Shown: positions 1-8,315 of the stretch, piece by piece
Layout: every line of letters starts with the position of its first letter
Position numbering within the stretch: the first letter of the stretch is position 1
Origin: Hungatella sp.
Lineage (GTDB): Bacteria; Bacillota; Clostridia; Lachnospirales; Lachnospiraceae
Direction: 5' to 3'
NCBI GenBank assembly: GCA_022792815.1
Contig: JAAWBS010000043.1
Span: 1 to 50,971 of the forward strand
Length of the DNA stretch: 50,971 nucleotides
Translations under genes and position numbers: made by a program
Notes under the pieces: model-generated
Databases searched by the model: none
Seen by the model: only the letters and a program-made list of their open reading frames with translations
Told to the model about the DNA's origin: nothing

Positions 1-67
1 ACTTCACTAGAAAGCAAAAAAGAGTATCTATCTTTCGATAAATACTCCCTTTTGTAATGCTCTTTAA

Positions 68-141
68 CGTGCGCGAGAAGATTCGAACTCCCGACACCTT
101 GGTCCGTAGCCAAGTGCTCTATCCAGCTGAGCTACGCACAC
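68..141 (-). tRNA. tRNA-Arg (anticodon ACG)
   Basis: Read on the minus strand, the sequence folds into a complete cloverleaf: a seven-pair acceptor stem (GTGTGCG with CGCGCAC, one G-U pair), D-arm GCTCAGCTGGATAGAGC, an anticodon stem CTTGG/CCAAG with loop CTACGGA, and a T-arm containing GTTCGAATC. The central loop triplet is ACG, so it reads arginine CGN codons after A34 deamination. The discriminator base is G and CCA is not encoded. Confidence 0.96.
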
Positions 142-180
142 GTATCTTTGTCACAAAACTCTAACTCTGCAACGAATATT

Positions 181-209
181 ATTCTAACTCATTCTGCCGT
201 GTTTGTCAA
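181..209 (-). promoter_or_regulatory. Sigma-A promoter for tRNA-Arg
   Basis: On the minus strand TTGACA (209-204) is separated by 17 bases from TAGAAT (186-181), about 40 bases before the tRNA 5' end. The near-consensus elements and position fit a stable-RNA promoter. Confidence 0.75.
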
Positions 210-627
210 TACTTTTTTATCTAATCCCACGCCCCAATCCACGACATACGCATGAATGATTTTCCTATCCCAATTTCTGATTTTTATATTTTTTAAGAGT
301 ATAATACCGCCTTCAGAAACCGAATGGGATCTAATCCGATTACAAACCGTTTTGTTCTCATGGACAGCCTCTTGTTCTTTCGGGATAATTCCGCCATGAA
401 GCTTAAGACCTAAAAAACAGGAGGTCCCTCTGTTCAAGTGTTTTTTGTCCTACCGGGTTCAGCGGAAGTGTGCTGATGCGCACGCAGGTCATCAACCTGA
501 CGGTTGGTGACATTTTTCAGCAGAGTATTTGACATATGAAGAATTTGTATGGAATATATTGTCAGAATATACTCCTGGCTTTGACTTTCGCAATTACCTA
601 TATATAAAATTTTAAAATAGTTTATAG
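210..627. other. Long AT-rich intergenic stretch without a convincing gene
   Basis: About 700 bases separate the tRNA promoter from the dehydratase gene. An 82-codon reading frame exists on the minus strand (437-189), but it runs through the tRNA promoter, has no recognisable domain and no good ribosome binding site, so I do not call it. A terminator-like hairpin lies at 628-667 and a promoter at 731-759. Otherwise I see nothing. Confidence 0.6.
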
Positions 628-667
628 GGCCTTATGGGATTTAATTCCATGGGGCCGCTTTTCGTTT
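628..667 (+). terminator. Terminator-like hairpin
   Basis: GGCC at 628 and its partner at 653-656 anchor a long stem with several G-U pairs around a TTTAA loop, followed by GCTTTTCGTTT. It could end an unrecognised short transcript or insulate the downstream operon. Confidence 0.5.
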
Positions 668-730
668 CAGAAATCCGCAGACTCCCCCATGTACCATAAG
701 AACAGGTTATGCAGACCAATTTATTCTGAT

Positions 731-759
731 TTTACAAAAAATATAGTTGATTCTATAAT
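731..759 (+). promoter_or_regulatory. Promoter of the sugar-acid dehydratase operon
   Basis: TTTACA (731-736), a 17-base spacer and a perfect TATAAT (754-759) lie about 90 bases before the start codon at 849. Confidence 0.7.
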
Positions 760-848
760 CGGTTTATAAGAAATAACAACAAATCAACAGTCTGTATGGT
801 TCCAAAGCCGGCAGGAATCGACAGAATTGTGAAAAAGGGGGAGATATC

Positions 849-1985
849 ATGAAGATTACAGACATAGAACCGATCCTTGCAGGGGGAAGATACCTGTTCG
901 TAAAGGTTCACACAGATGAAGGTCTTACAGGAATTGGGGAGTGCGGGGCTTGGGCTTACCAGGAAGCCACGGTCAGGGTGCTGAAGCAGATGGAGAAGAT
1001 GATCACAGGTACGGATCCTATGAGAATAGAATTCATCTGGAATGCCCTGAGCAGGAATCTGCATTTCAGAGGTTCTGTGACCCAGGCCGCTGTGTCCGGT
1101 ATTGACATTGCCCTCTGGGATCTGAAGGGGAAATATTTCGGAGTGCCCTGCTATGAGCTGCTGGGAGGAAAGGTGAGAGACAAGATCAAGATCTATGTCA
1201 ATGCCAGAGGCAGAAACGGAAAGGAGCTGGCAGCGGAGGCGAAAAAGCTGGTAGATCGGGGATATAAGGCTATCCGGTTTTCCATAGGCCATCCGGAGGA
1301 CGAAAATAAGAGATGCGGGGAGAGTTTTACTGCTCTGGTGACCAGAGTTGAGGAGAGCATGAGATTGATCCGGGAGACGGTAGGCTGGGAGATCGATGTG
1401 GCTGTCGAGTGTCACAGGGGGCTGCGCCCGGCGGAGGCGATCGAGCTGGGAAGAGCCATGGGTCCTTACCGACCTTATTTTTATGAAGATCCTATTCCCG
1501 ATAACCCGGAGGCTATGGAAAGAGTGATCAGACAGTGTGAGATACCTGTGGCGACAGGGGAGCGATTTATCAACCCCATGGAATTTGATTCCCTCATGAC
1601 AGACAGTGACGTGCGCTATATACGCCCGGACATGTGTGTGGCAGGGGGCCTGACTGCGGGCAAGAAGATCGCCGCCCAGGCGGAGGTAAAAGGAGTCTAT
1701 GTGATCCCCCACAATCCCCTGGGACCGGTTTCCACGGCGGCATGCCTGCAGCTGGATGCATGCATCCCCAACTTCGAGGTTCAGGAATATCCCATGTCCA
1801 ACGGAAATTGCCGTCTTGACAGGGAGATGAAGACGCCCTTTCAGGTAGAAAACGGATACATCGTCCTGCCGGATAGGCCGGGGCTTGGGATTGAACTGAT
1901 TGACCAGATGGAAGAGATATTTCCGTTTCAGGGAGCTTACGGCGGGATTCATCTCCACGAAGACGGATCTGTGGTTGACAGGTAA
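849..1985 (+). CDS. Enolase-superfamily sugar-acid dehydratase (galactonate/gluconate dehydratase-like)
   Basis: A 378-residue member of the mandelate racemase/muconate lactonizing branch of the enolase superfamily. Such enzymes are Mg2+-dependent and remove water from aldonic acids to give 2-keto-3-deoxy acids in the cytoplasm. The N-terminal capping domain (about 1-115) is followed by the barrel. The metal ligands are visible as E187 (with H189 two residues on), E213 in YEDPI and E238 in TGERF, and the catalytic base H288 sits in IPHNPLGP, the same spacing as in D-galactonate dehydratase, although the first ligand is Glu rather than Asp. GGAGAT precedes the start. It is followed 69 bases later by an SLC13 anion transporter and then a LysR regulator, so import plus dehydration of an acid sugar is a reasonable reading. 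The exact aldonate cannot be told from sequence. Confidence 0.85.
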   Translation: MKITDIEPILAGGRYLFVKVHTDEGLTGIGECGAWAYQEATVRVLKQMEKMITGTDPMRIEFIWNALSRNLHFRGSVTQAAVSGIDIALWDLKGKYFGVPCYELLGGKVRDKIKIYVNARGRNGKELAAEAKKLVDRGYKAIRFSIGHPEDENKRCGESFTALVTRVEESMRLIRETVGWEIDVAVECHRGLRPAEAIELGRAMGPYRPYFYEDPIPDNPEAMERVIRQCEIPVATGERFINPMEFDSLMTDSDVRYIRPDMCVAGGLTAGKKIAAQAEVKGVYVIPHNPLGPVSTAACLQLDACIPNFEVQEYPMSNGNCRLDREMKTPFQVENGYIVLPDRPGLGIELIDQMEEIFPFQGAYGGIHLHEDGSVVDR

Positions 1986-2054
1986 CGATGTACTCCAGGA
2001 ATCTCAGGCACAAAGAGACTCCGACAGTACATAACGAAAAAACGGAGGAAAAAC

Positions 2055-3356
2055 ATGACTGTACAAATAGGAATTGTTCTGGGTATCTTTCTTTTATTTA
2101 TCGCGCTGATCCTGTCAGGGAAAACGAAGATCCACGTGGCGGCTATGATGATTCCCATAGCTCTGGAGATTACGGGAGTTCTGGAATTTAAGGAGGCATG
2201 GGGCGGCATGCTCAACAACTCCATCGTCATGATGGCAGGAATGTTTGTGGTGGGTGCTGCAGTGGGTAAGACCAGCATCGTCAGCAGGTTAAGCAAAACT
2301 CTGATAAAAGGGGAGTCTTCTGATTTCAGGATCATGCTGGGCATCGCGGTCCCTATTATCCTGCTGAGCTGTGTGATCAATGCCACGGCTATCATGACCA
2401 TTATGATCCCCATGATCACCGGAATCTGCGCGGAGCAGAAGCGGCCTCTGAGTAAATTTATGTTTGCCTCCGCGTGTCTGGCACAGCTGTGGGCCGGATT
2501 CATCCCCATCGGCGGCAACGCGGGAGGCTACCTGGCACAGAACACCATCGTCGAGAATCTGGGCGGTGTGGGGACCTTTACATATTTTACCAACATGATT
2601 GTCAAGATACCGGCCATTCTTTTCGTGACTCCTGTAGTTATCTGGCTGACGGTGAAGATGGCCCCTGATCTGGGCAATGTACCGGCTATGGCCCAGACCG
2701 GCGGAAAGGACAAAACAGAGGCGGGAAAAGGGGGGAGGGGAGCTGTCCTGACTCCCTCCCAGGAAAAGCTGACAGCCCTGATCTTTACGGCCACGATCCT
2801 TGGCATCATCGTCTGTGCCTGCCTGAAACTGAACACGTGGTATGCCTCCTCTCTGGGAGCTCTGGCGCTGGTGATCACAGGCATTGTGTCGGACAGGGAG
2901 GCCATTCGGGCTATGGGAAACCCGGTAATCTTTATCACCATCGGCACCATGCCGCTGTCCACTGCCCTGAAATCCACGGGAGCAGACGTGCTGCTGGCCG
3001 ACACATTCAACAGCATGACCGGCGATATGAGCCCTCTGATGACAATGGTATGTATGTACATCGTCTGTTTTGTCCTGACTCAGTTCGTGACTAACTCCGC
3101 AGTCAACAATGCCTTTAAGACCCTGGCGGCTCTGATCTGCGTGCAGAACGGATATGATGCCAGAGCGCTGATGCTCACCTGCCAGGAGGCCTCCAGCAAC
3201 TGCTATCTGACCCCTATGGCGGCTCCGGCTATGACCATGGGCTACGAGGCAGGCGGGTATAAGATGAAGGATTATCTGAAAATGGGAATTTTGCTGTGTC
3301 TCATTCGATTTGTTACATTTTTAGTCTATGTTCCGGTTGTATTTCCTCTGAAATAA
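2055..3356 (+). CDS. SLC13/DASS-type anion transporter
   Basis: A 433-residue integral membrane protein with roughly a dozen hydrophobic segments and no signal peptide. It resembles the divalent anion:sodium symporter (SLC13, DASS) family: two inverted half-repeats each carry an SNT-like ion-binding motif, here N109-A-T and the TNSAVNNA stretch at 346-353, and the C-terminal end has the family's proline-rich hairpin and GYKMKDYLKMGI. A charged, glycine/lysine-rich cytoplasmic loop lies near 215-232. These carriers take up carboxylates or sulfate with Na+. Its place between a sugar-acid dehydratase and a LysR regulator suggests an aldonate or related carboxylate as cargo, which is inference. 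AACGGAGG lies 6-13 bases before the ATG. Confidence 0.8.
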   Translation: MTVQIGIVLGIFLLFIALILSGKTKIHVAAMMIPIALEITGVLEFKEAWGGMLNNSIVMMAGMFVVGAAVGKTSIVSRLSKTLIKGESSDFRIMLGIAVPIILLSCVINATAIMTIMIPMITGICAEQKRPLSKFMFASACLAQLWAGFIPIGGNAGGYLAQNTIVENLGGVGTFTYFTNMIVKIPAILFVTPVVIWLTVKMAPDLGNVPAMAQTGGKDKTEAGKGGRGAVLTPSQEKLTALIFTATILGIIVCACLKLNTWYASSLGALALVITGIVSDREAIRAMGNPVIFITIGTMPLSTALKSTGADVLLADTFNSMTGDMSPLMTMVCMYIVCFVLTQFVTNSAVNNAFKTLAALICVQNGYDARALMLTCQEASSNCYLTPMAAPAMTMGYEAGGYKMKDYLKMGILLCLIRFVTFLVYVPVVFPLK

Positions 3357-3393
3357 AGGTACAATGAGAAAAATGGGAGAGGAGGAGGCTTCT

Positions 3394-4299
3394 GTGACTT
3401 TGGTTCAGATGCAGTATTTTCAGGCAGTGTGCAAATACGAGAATTTTACCAGAGCGGCGGAGGCGCTCCATATCTCCCAGCCCGCCATGTCGGCGGCTAT
3501 GAAGGACATCGAGAGAGAATGTAAGGTCTCTCTGTTTAAGAGAGATAAGAATTCCTTAAAGATCACTGACGAGGGTCAGATCCTTCTGGAGGAAGCCAAT
3601 CTGGTTTTGGGTCAGTATGGACACCTGGAGCATGTGGTGAAGGACTTAAGCCTTTCCAGAAACTATATCCGGGTGGGACTGTCCACATTAAGCGGGAATC
3701 AGGTTTATCCCAGGATCCTGCAGGTTTATAAGAGGAACTATCCTGATGTGCAGATCTCTTCGGTGGAAGAGTCTACTACCAGGCAGTTTGAGATGCTGGA
3801 TCAGGGAGCTCTGGACCTGATTATCACCATAAAGCAGTATGAGGACCCGAAGGAGCAGGAAGAATTTGATCGGCTCTACGGCCATTGGCCTATGCTTCGG
3901 TCCTGCCAGTATCTGTGCGTGGGAAAGGACAGCCCCTTGGCCTGTGAGAGTTTCGTGACTCTGGAGCAGATCGCCGGGGAGCCTATGGTGATGTTGAAGG
4001 AGAATTTCAGCCAGAGCAGAGGGATCAGGGGACAGTTTCGGGACAGAGGGCTTAAGTGCAATGTGATCCACTACACCAATCAGATGTATACGGTGGAGCG
4101 TTTTGTGGAGCAGAACATCGCCGTGGGCTTTCTTCCCAGAGAGGTGGCGGAGGGGAATCCGAAGATCGTGGGGATCCCCTATGAGGGGACAAAGGAAAAA
4201 GTGATCGAACTGTTCTGGAGAAAGGACAGATTTCTGTTTTCGGCGCCGAGAAATTTTATCCGCACGGCCAAGAAGGTGTTTCCGGCTGCGGATCTTTGA
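3394..4299 (+). CDS. LysR-family transcriptional regulator
   Basis: A 301-residue regulator with an N-terminal winged helix (helix-turn-helix about residues 18-40, motif ISQPAMSAAMKDIE) and a C-terminal periplasmic-binding-like effector domain. I start at GTG 3394 because GGAGGAGG (3381-3388) is placed five bases upstream and the protein then begins right at the LysR N-terminus; an in-frame ATG at 3364 would add ten unusual residues and has a weaker ribosome binding site. The gene follows the transporter by 37 bases in the same direction and is probably cotranscribed, so it likely senses the acid sugar or its product. LysR genes are more often divergent from their targets, so control of an unlinked promoter is also possible. 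Confidence 0.88.
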   Translation: MTLVQMQYFQAVCKYENFTRAAEALHISQPAMSAAMKDIERECKVSLFKRDKNSLKITDEGQILLEEANLVLGQYGHLEHVVKDLSLSRNYIRVGLSTLSGNQVYPRILQVYKRNYPDVQISSVEESTTRQFEMLDQGALDLIITIKQYEDPKEQEEFDRLYGHWPMLRSCQYLCVGKDSPLACESFVTLEQIAGEPMVMLKENFSQSRGIRGQFRDRGLKCNVIHYTNQMYTVERFVEQNIAVGFLPREVAEGNPKIVGIPYEGTKEKVIELFWRKDRFLFSAPRNFIRTAKKVFPAADL

Positions 4300-4511
4300 G
4301 TGGAAAAGGTGATGAAGAGTGAGTTTCCCCATATCCATTAGGTTCAGACCCGGGTGACGGCGCCGGAGTATCAGACAGCCGTCGATACGGTGGTGCGCAG
4401 GTCCCTCTGATTTGCCGAAGCATCTGGCGTATCCGGTCATTGCATGGAATAACGTTTCGGATTATGCACAGATGTACCAAAAAATAGCGGATATTTTGGG
4501 GAAAGTGCATA

Positions 4512-4540
4512 TTGCAGTCAGGGGACGGAACGGGTATAAT
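4512..4540 (+). promoter_or_regulatory. kduI promoter
   Basis: TTGCAG (4512-4517), a 17-base spacer and a perfect TATAAT (4535-4540). The predicted start point falls at about 4547, immediately before the inverted repeat at 4553-4575. The rest of the gap 4300-4511 shows nothing convincing. Confidence 0.8.
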
Positions 4541-4552
4541 TTTTGTATATTA

Positions 4553-4575
4553 ATTTGTATACAAAGTATACAAAT
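4553..4575 (+). promoter_or_regulatory. Perfect inverted repeat, probable GntR operator
   Basis: ATTTGTATAC - AAA - GTATACAAAT: ten-base arms with no mismatch and a three-base centre, covering about +6 to +28 of the kduI transcript. A partial half site TTTTGTATAT lies at 4540-4549. A repressor bound here would block initiation. The GntR/FCD protein encoded at 5499 is the obvious candidate, and FCD-type regulators favour short AT-rich palindromes with TNGTNNNACNA-like cores. Confidence 0.75.
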
Positions 4576-4593
4576 AGATCAGGAGGAAAGAAA

Positions 4594-5436
4594 ATGGATG
4601 TTCGTTATTCTGCAAACCAGAAGGATGTAAAGCGCTATACCACCGAGGAGCTGAGAGAGGAGTTCCTGATTCAGGATTTATATGCACCCAATGAGGTACA
4701 TGCCGTGTACTCTCACGTGGATCGCATGGTGACTATGGGATGTATGCCGACTACGGAGCAGGTGGCGATCGACAAGGGCATCGACTGCTGGAAGAACTTC
4801 GGAACCGATTATTTTCTGGAGCGCAGAGAGATCGGCATCTTCAATATCGGCGGACCGGGAAAGATCGCGGCGGATGAGGAGACATTTTCTCTAGGGTATA
4901 AGGACTGTCTCTATATCACCAAGGGGACGAAGAAGGTTCTCTTCTCCAGCGACGATGCCGAGAATCCGGCCAAGTTCTATATGGTCAGCGCACCGGCTCA
5001 CACTTCCTACAAGACCACATTTATCTCCATCAAGGATGCGGCCAAGAGAAATTTGGGAGACCAGAAGCTCTGCAACAAGAGGACGATCAACCAGTTTATC
5101 CATCCGGACGTGCTGGAGACCTGCCAGCTGTCCATGGGAATGACGGTTTTGGACGAGGGAAGCATCTGGAACACCATGCCCAGCCATACCCATGAGCGGC
5201 GCATGGAGGTGTACATGTATTTTGAGGTTCCGGAGAACAACGTGGTGTTCCACATGATGGGTGAGCCTACCCAGACCAGACATATCGTGATGAAGAATGA
5301 GGAGGCAGTGATCAGCCCGTCCTGGAGCATTCACTCCGGAGCAGGTACATCCAATTACACCTTTATTTGGGCCATGGGCGGAGAGAACCAGGCATTTGAT
5401 GATATGGACAATCTGGCCCCGGTTGACTTAAAGTGA
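4594..5436 (+). CDS. kduI: 5-dehydro-4-deoxy-D-glucuronate isomerase
   Basis: A 280-residue cupin isomerase that converts 5-keto-4-deoxyuronate to 2,5-diketo-3-deoxygluconate in pectin, alginate-like and glycosaminoglycan breakdown. The zinc ligands match the known enzyme with a shift of about two residues: H198, H200 and E205 in the stretch MPSHTHERRMEVY, and H247 in SIHSGAG. The start is ATG 4594, with AGGAGG at 4581-4586; the N-terminus MDVRYSANQKDVKRY is typical of KduI. An upstream in-frame ATG at 4543 would lie inside the operator and is not used. No kduD, polysaccharide lyase or unsaturated glucuronyl hydrolase is nearby, so those steps must be encoded elsewhere. A GntR regulator follows. 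Confidence 0.95.
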   Translation: MDVRYSANQKDVKRYTTEELREEFLIQDLYAPNEVHAVYSHVDRMVTMGCMPTTEQVAIDKGIDCWKNFGTDYFLERREIGIFNIGGPGKIAADEETFSLGYKDCLYITKGTKKVLFSSDDAENPAKFYMVSAPAHTSYKTTFISIKDAAKRNLGDQKLCNKRTINQFIHPDVLETCQLSMGMTVLDEGSIWNTMPSHTHERRMEVYMYFEVPENNVVFHMMGEPTQTRHIVMKNEEAVISPSWSIHSGAGTSNYTFIWAMGGENQAFDDMDNLAPVDLK

Positions 5437-5498
5437 TGAGGACCGTTTAAAGGGGGCGGCGCAGAATCAGAACTTGCAGCAGGAAAGAAGGAGCGGCC

Positions 5499-6206
5499 AT
5501 GGAAGAGGCGACTTACAAGAACCGGGAAGAGATGGTGTATCAGGTACTGAAAGAGGAGATCCTGAATCTGGATCTGAAGCCCGGTCAGGTGGTCAAGGAA
5601 AATGAGATCTGTGAGCGCTTTTCCGTGTCCAGAACTCCGGTTCGGGATGCACTCAGGCTTCTGCAGGAGCAGGGATTTGTGGTGACGGTCCCCTATCGGG
5701 GGATCTATGTGACTCTGCTGAGTCTCAGCAACATCAAGCAGATGATCTACATGAGAGTGGCGGTGGAGACCATGGTGATGAGGGATTTCTCTCAGATGGC
5801 CACACCCCTCCTCATGGAGGATGTGTACTATATGCTGAGAAAACAGAAGGCCCTGGTTCAGACGGGAAATTTTAAACCGGAGCAGTTCTATCGCCTGGAC
5901 GCCCAGATGCACGGGTTTTGGTTTGAGGCCACGAAAAAGACCTGGCTCTGGAAGCTTCTGCAGGGACAGCAGCTTCATTACACCAGATTCCGGATGCTGG
6001 ATTTTGTGACGGAGACGGATTTTGACCGGATTATCCATGAACATGAACAGCTCATCGACCTTCTGGTGAAGAAAGATATTGCCGGTATGGAGCAGGCGCT
6101 GAAGGATCATCTGTATTTCAGCATGAAGCGGATGCGGCATCAGATCGATGTGGAATACCGGGAATATTTTGAGGAGGAGGACGAGGAGGGCAAGTTTGAT
6201 ATCTGA
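5499..6206 (+). CDS. GntR-family (FCD) transcriptional regulator
   Basis: A 235-residue regulator with an N-terminal winged helix (recognition region SVSRTPVRDALRLLQEQGF, about 42-60) and an all-helical FCD effector domain from about 75. The FCD metal-site residues are present: D134, H138, H182 and H204. Such proteins usually repress and are released by a carboxylate such as an aldonate, uronate or keto-acid. It sits 62 bases downstream of kduI in the same direction, with AAGAAGGAG before the start, so it likely autoregulates the kduI operon through the palindrome at 4553-4575. The C-terminus is strongly acidic (FEEEDEEGKFD). Confidence 0.92.
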   Translation: MEEATYKNREEMVYQVLKEEILNLDLKPGQVVKENEICERFSVSRTPVRDALRLLQEQGFVVTVPYRGIYVTLLSLSNIKQMIYMRVAVETMVMRDFSQMATPLLMEDVYYMLRKQKALVQTGNFKPEQFYRLDAQMHGFWFEATKKTWLWKLLQGQQLHYTRFRMLDFVTETDFDRIIHEHEQLIDLLVKKDIAGMEQALKDHLYFSMKRMRHQIDVEYREYFEEEDEEGKFDI

Positions 6207-6330
6207 GAGCCGGATGTCGTCTTTGAGAGAGAAGTGGGAGGCAGCTGTCTTGCGGGGCAGCGCTTCCCACTGTTGCGTTTTGAAAAACAGAGAGACTCCG
6301 GGAGGACACGAAAGAAAACGGAGGGATTCT

Positions 6331-7176
6331 ATGGATTCAAGATTGACGCTGGAGAAAAGGATCGAGGCGGAGTTAAAGAGCTATGACGGCACGATGTGCA
6401 TGTACGCCGATGATTTTCACGGAAATGTGATCTCTCTGGGGGTGGATGAGAAGTTTGAGACCGCCAGCACCATCAAGACCTATATTCTGGCCTGCCTGTT
6501 TGACGAGGCGGAAAAGGGAAAACGGGATCTGGACCGGATTCTCACCGTCCGCCCGGAGCACGCAGTGGAGGGAAGTGGGGTGCTCTGGGCGCTGGAGCCA
6601 GGGGCATCCATGAGGGTCAGGGATCTGGCCGCGCTGATGATCATTGTCAGCGACAATATCGCCACCAACGTGTTGATCGATTATCTGGGACTGGAGAAGA
6701 TCAATGACTGTATCAAAAGGCTGGGCTGCCACGATACGGTGCTTCACAATCCCATTCATTTCGACCGGTACGAGAAGCTGGGGACCACCACGGTGCGGGA
6801 CTATGCAAGCATGTTCGTCCGGCTGGCCAAGGGGGAACTGATCGGCAGGGAGGCTGACCGGCAGATGATAGAGATCTTTAAGAAACAGCATTACAACAGC
6901 ATGATCGTGAAAGATTTTCCCCCGGTCTATATGGACAGTGACAATACTGACGATATATTGATCGAGGTGGCTTCGAAAAGCGGAAGTATGGATGCCTGCA
7001 GAAATGACGGAGGAATCGTCTACACCCCTTACGGACCCTATGTCCTGGTGATGTTTCACAAGGAATTCAGCGATGCCATGTATTATCCGGCACATCCCGC
7101 TACGGTGTTTGGAGCCAGGGTCAGCCGGATGTTTTTGGACCAGTTTCTCGCATTGGAGGGGCGGTTTGTGCTGTAG
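6331..7176 (+). CDS. Cytoplasmic class A beta-lactamase-fold serine hydrolase
   Basis: A 281-residue protein of the penicillin-recognising fold. The three signature elements are in order and well spaced: S46-T-I-K49, S107-D-N109 and K216-S-G218. Unlike a secreted beta-lactamase it has no signal peptide or lipobox, and no glutamate stands where the omega-loop E166 should be: about 14 residues before the conserved TT pair (T152-T153) the sequence reads LHNPIH. It should therefore be able to form an acyl-enzyme but may not deacylate in the class A way. I start at ATG 6331, with CGGAGGG six bases upstream; an in-frame extension to 6148 overlaps the GntR gene and has no family support. Substrate unknown; an esterase, amidase or dipeptide-type hydrolase is possible. 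Confidence 0.75.
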   Translation: MDSRLTLEKRIEAELKSYDGTMCMYADDFHGNVISLGVDEKFETASTIKTYILACLFDEAEKGKRDLDRILTVRPEHAVEGSGVLWALEPGASMRVRDLAALMIIVSDNIATNVLIDYLGLEKINDCIKRLGCHDTVLHNPIHFDRYEKLGTTTVRDYASMFVRLAKGELIGREADRQMIEIFKKQHYNSMIVKDFPPVYMDSDNTDDILIEVASKSGSMDACRNDGGIVYTPYGPYVLVMFHKEFSDAMYYPAHPATVFGARVSRMFLDQFLALEGRFVL

Positions 7177-7249
7177 ACAGTGAGAGGTACAGGGCGGGGC
7201 TGATATGGGGAGACGGGAAAACAGCCGCATCGGCAAGGAGGAGAACGGG

Positions 7250-8005
7250 ATGGGACAGACTGACAGGAAGATCGGAATAGGAAAGAAGGCAAAGAGCAGA
7301 CGGATCTGGGGATTTCTTACGGCTCTGTGGCTGGTGGCGGCCTGCCTGGCCGGATGTGCAGGGCCAGTGCCTGAAAATCCAGGGGAAGGCAGGGGAGTGG
7401 ACGCCCGAGCGGCACAGACCGGTGCACAGGTTGCCCGGGAGATGTCGGTGGGAGAAGCACAGGAGGACAGCACATCCCCGGAGGAGAGCCGGTCTCGGGA
7501 GAGCGGCGCAGCGCCAGGAGACAGCCGGTCTCCTGAAAGCGGAGAGTCCCAGGACGAGAATGTCTCGAAGGAAAGCGGAGAGCCCCGGGAGGTTGACCCG
7601 TCTCGGGAAAGCGGCGCGGCGCAGGGAGCCGGTCTGTCTCAGGAAGAAGAGCCGATCCTGGAGGAGTCCGGCCATTATACTTCCAAAGAGGAAGTGGCCC
7701 TGTACCTTCACCTTTACGGCCGCCTTCCGGACAACTATCTTACCAAGAAGGAAGCGGAGAGCCTGGGATGGGACAGCAAGGCAGGCAATCTGTGGGAGGT
7801 GGCTTTCGGCATGAGCATCGGAGGCAGCCGGTTCGGCAATTATGAGAAGGCGCTGCCGGAAAAAAAGGGGCGCAGGTACTACGAGTGTGACATTGACTAT
7901 GAAGGCGGTTACCGGGGGGCAAAGAGGATCATTTACTCCGACGACGGGCTGATCTTCTATACAGAAGACCACTACAAGACATTTGAACAGCTGTACGGCC
8001 AGTGA
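7250..8005 (+). CDS. Lipoprotein-anchored barnase-type ribonuclease
   Basis: A 251-residue protein with three parts. Residues 1-36 are a lipoprotein signal: a positively charged start, a hydrophobic stretch and lipobox LAGC with C36 as the lipidated cysteine. Residues 37-140 are a low-complexity linker rich in Ser, Glu, Gly and Arg with repeats of the form SRESGAA. Residues about 141-251 are a full barnase domain (RLPDNYLTKKEAESLGW, GMSIGG, DHYKTF). The catalytic residues of Bacillus barnase all have counterparts: E212 (E73), R222 (R83), R226 (R87) and H241 (H102); K27 is replaced by R158. It should cleave RNA outside the membrane. Start at ATG 7250, preceded by AAGGAGG; an in-frame ATG at 7205 is weaker. 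The barstar gene follows after 13 bases. Confidence 0.92.
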   Translation: MGQTDRKIGIGKKAKSRRIWGFLTALWLVAACLAGCAGPVPENPGEGRGVDARAAQTGAQVAREMSVGEAQEDSTSPEESRSRESGAAPGDSRSPESGESQDENVSKESGEPREVDPSRESGAAQGAGLSQEEEPILEESGHYTSKEEVALYLHLYGRLPDNYLTKKEAESLGWDSKAGNLWEVAFGMSIGGSRFGNYEKALPEKKGRRYYECDIDYEGGYRGAKRIIYSDDGLIFYTEDHYKTFEQLYGQ

Positions 8006-8018
8006 GGGGAGGCAGGAT

Positions 8019-8315
8019 ATGAGAAAGGTGCTGTTGGATTTCAATCCGGCTCAGACGACAGAGTGGATTCATGAGTACATAAGCTTTGAACTGGAATTTC
8101 CGGAGTATTACGGCAGGAACCTGGATGCCCTGTATGATCAGCTGACATCCCTGACCGAGGACATCTGCCTGGGAGTATTTTGCCCGCCAAAGGACGAGAG
8201 CCGCCTCTCTAAGTATCTGAACAGAGTGGGGAAAGTGATGAGGGATGCGGAGGCGGAAAACCCTCATCTGTGTGTCATATTTGGGGAGATGGAAGAGAAC
8301 TATGAAGACGAATGA
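8019..8315 (+). CDS. Barstar-family ribonuclease inhibitor
   Basis: A 98-residue cytoplasmic protein of the barstar family, which binds barnase and blocks its active site. The hallmark helix is present as FPEYYGRNLDALYDQLTS, with Y30-Y31, D36 and D40 corresponding to the Bacillus barstar residues Y29, D35 and D39 that contact the nuclease. The start is ATG 8019, behind GGGGAGGCAGG; an in-frame ATG at 7983 lies inside the nuclease gene and adds residues the family lacks. The immediate coupling to the barnase lipoprotein gene makes it the immunity protein that protects the cell before export. Its 3' end overlaps the next gene by 14 bases. Confidence 0.95.
   Translation: MRKVLLDFNPAQTTEWIHEYISFELEFPEYYGRNLDALYDQLTSLTEDICLGVFCPPKDESRLSKYLNRVGKVMRDAEAENPHLCVIFGEMEENYEDE

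Noticed and set aside
189..437. 82-codon minus-strand frame near the left end
   Set aside because: It overlaps the tRNA-Arg promoter, has no good ribosome binding site and no family resemblance.
753..1958. 401-codon open frame on the minus strand opposite the dehydratase
   Set aside because: It is a shadow of the real gene caused by GC-biased third positions. It has no domain, no ribosome binding site, and contains the forward promoter.
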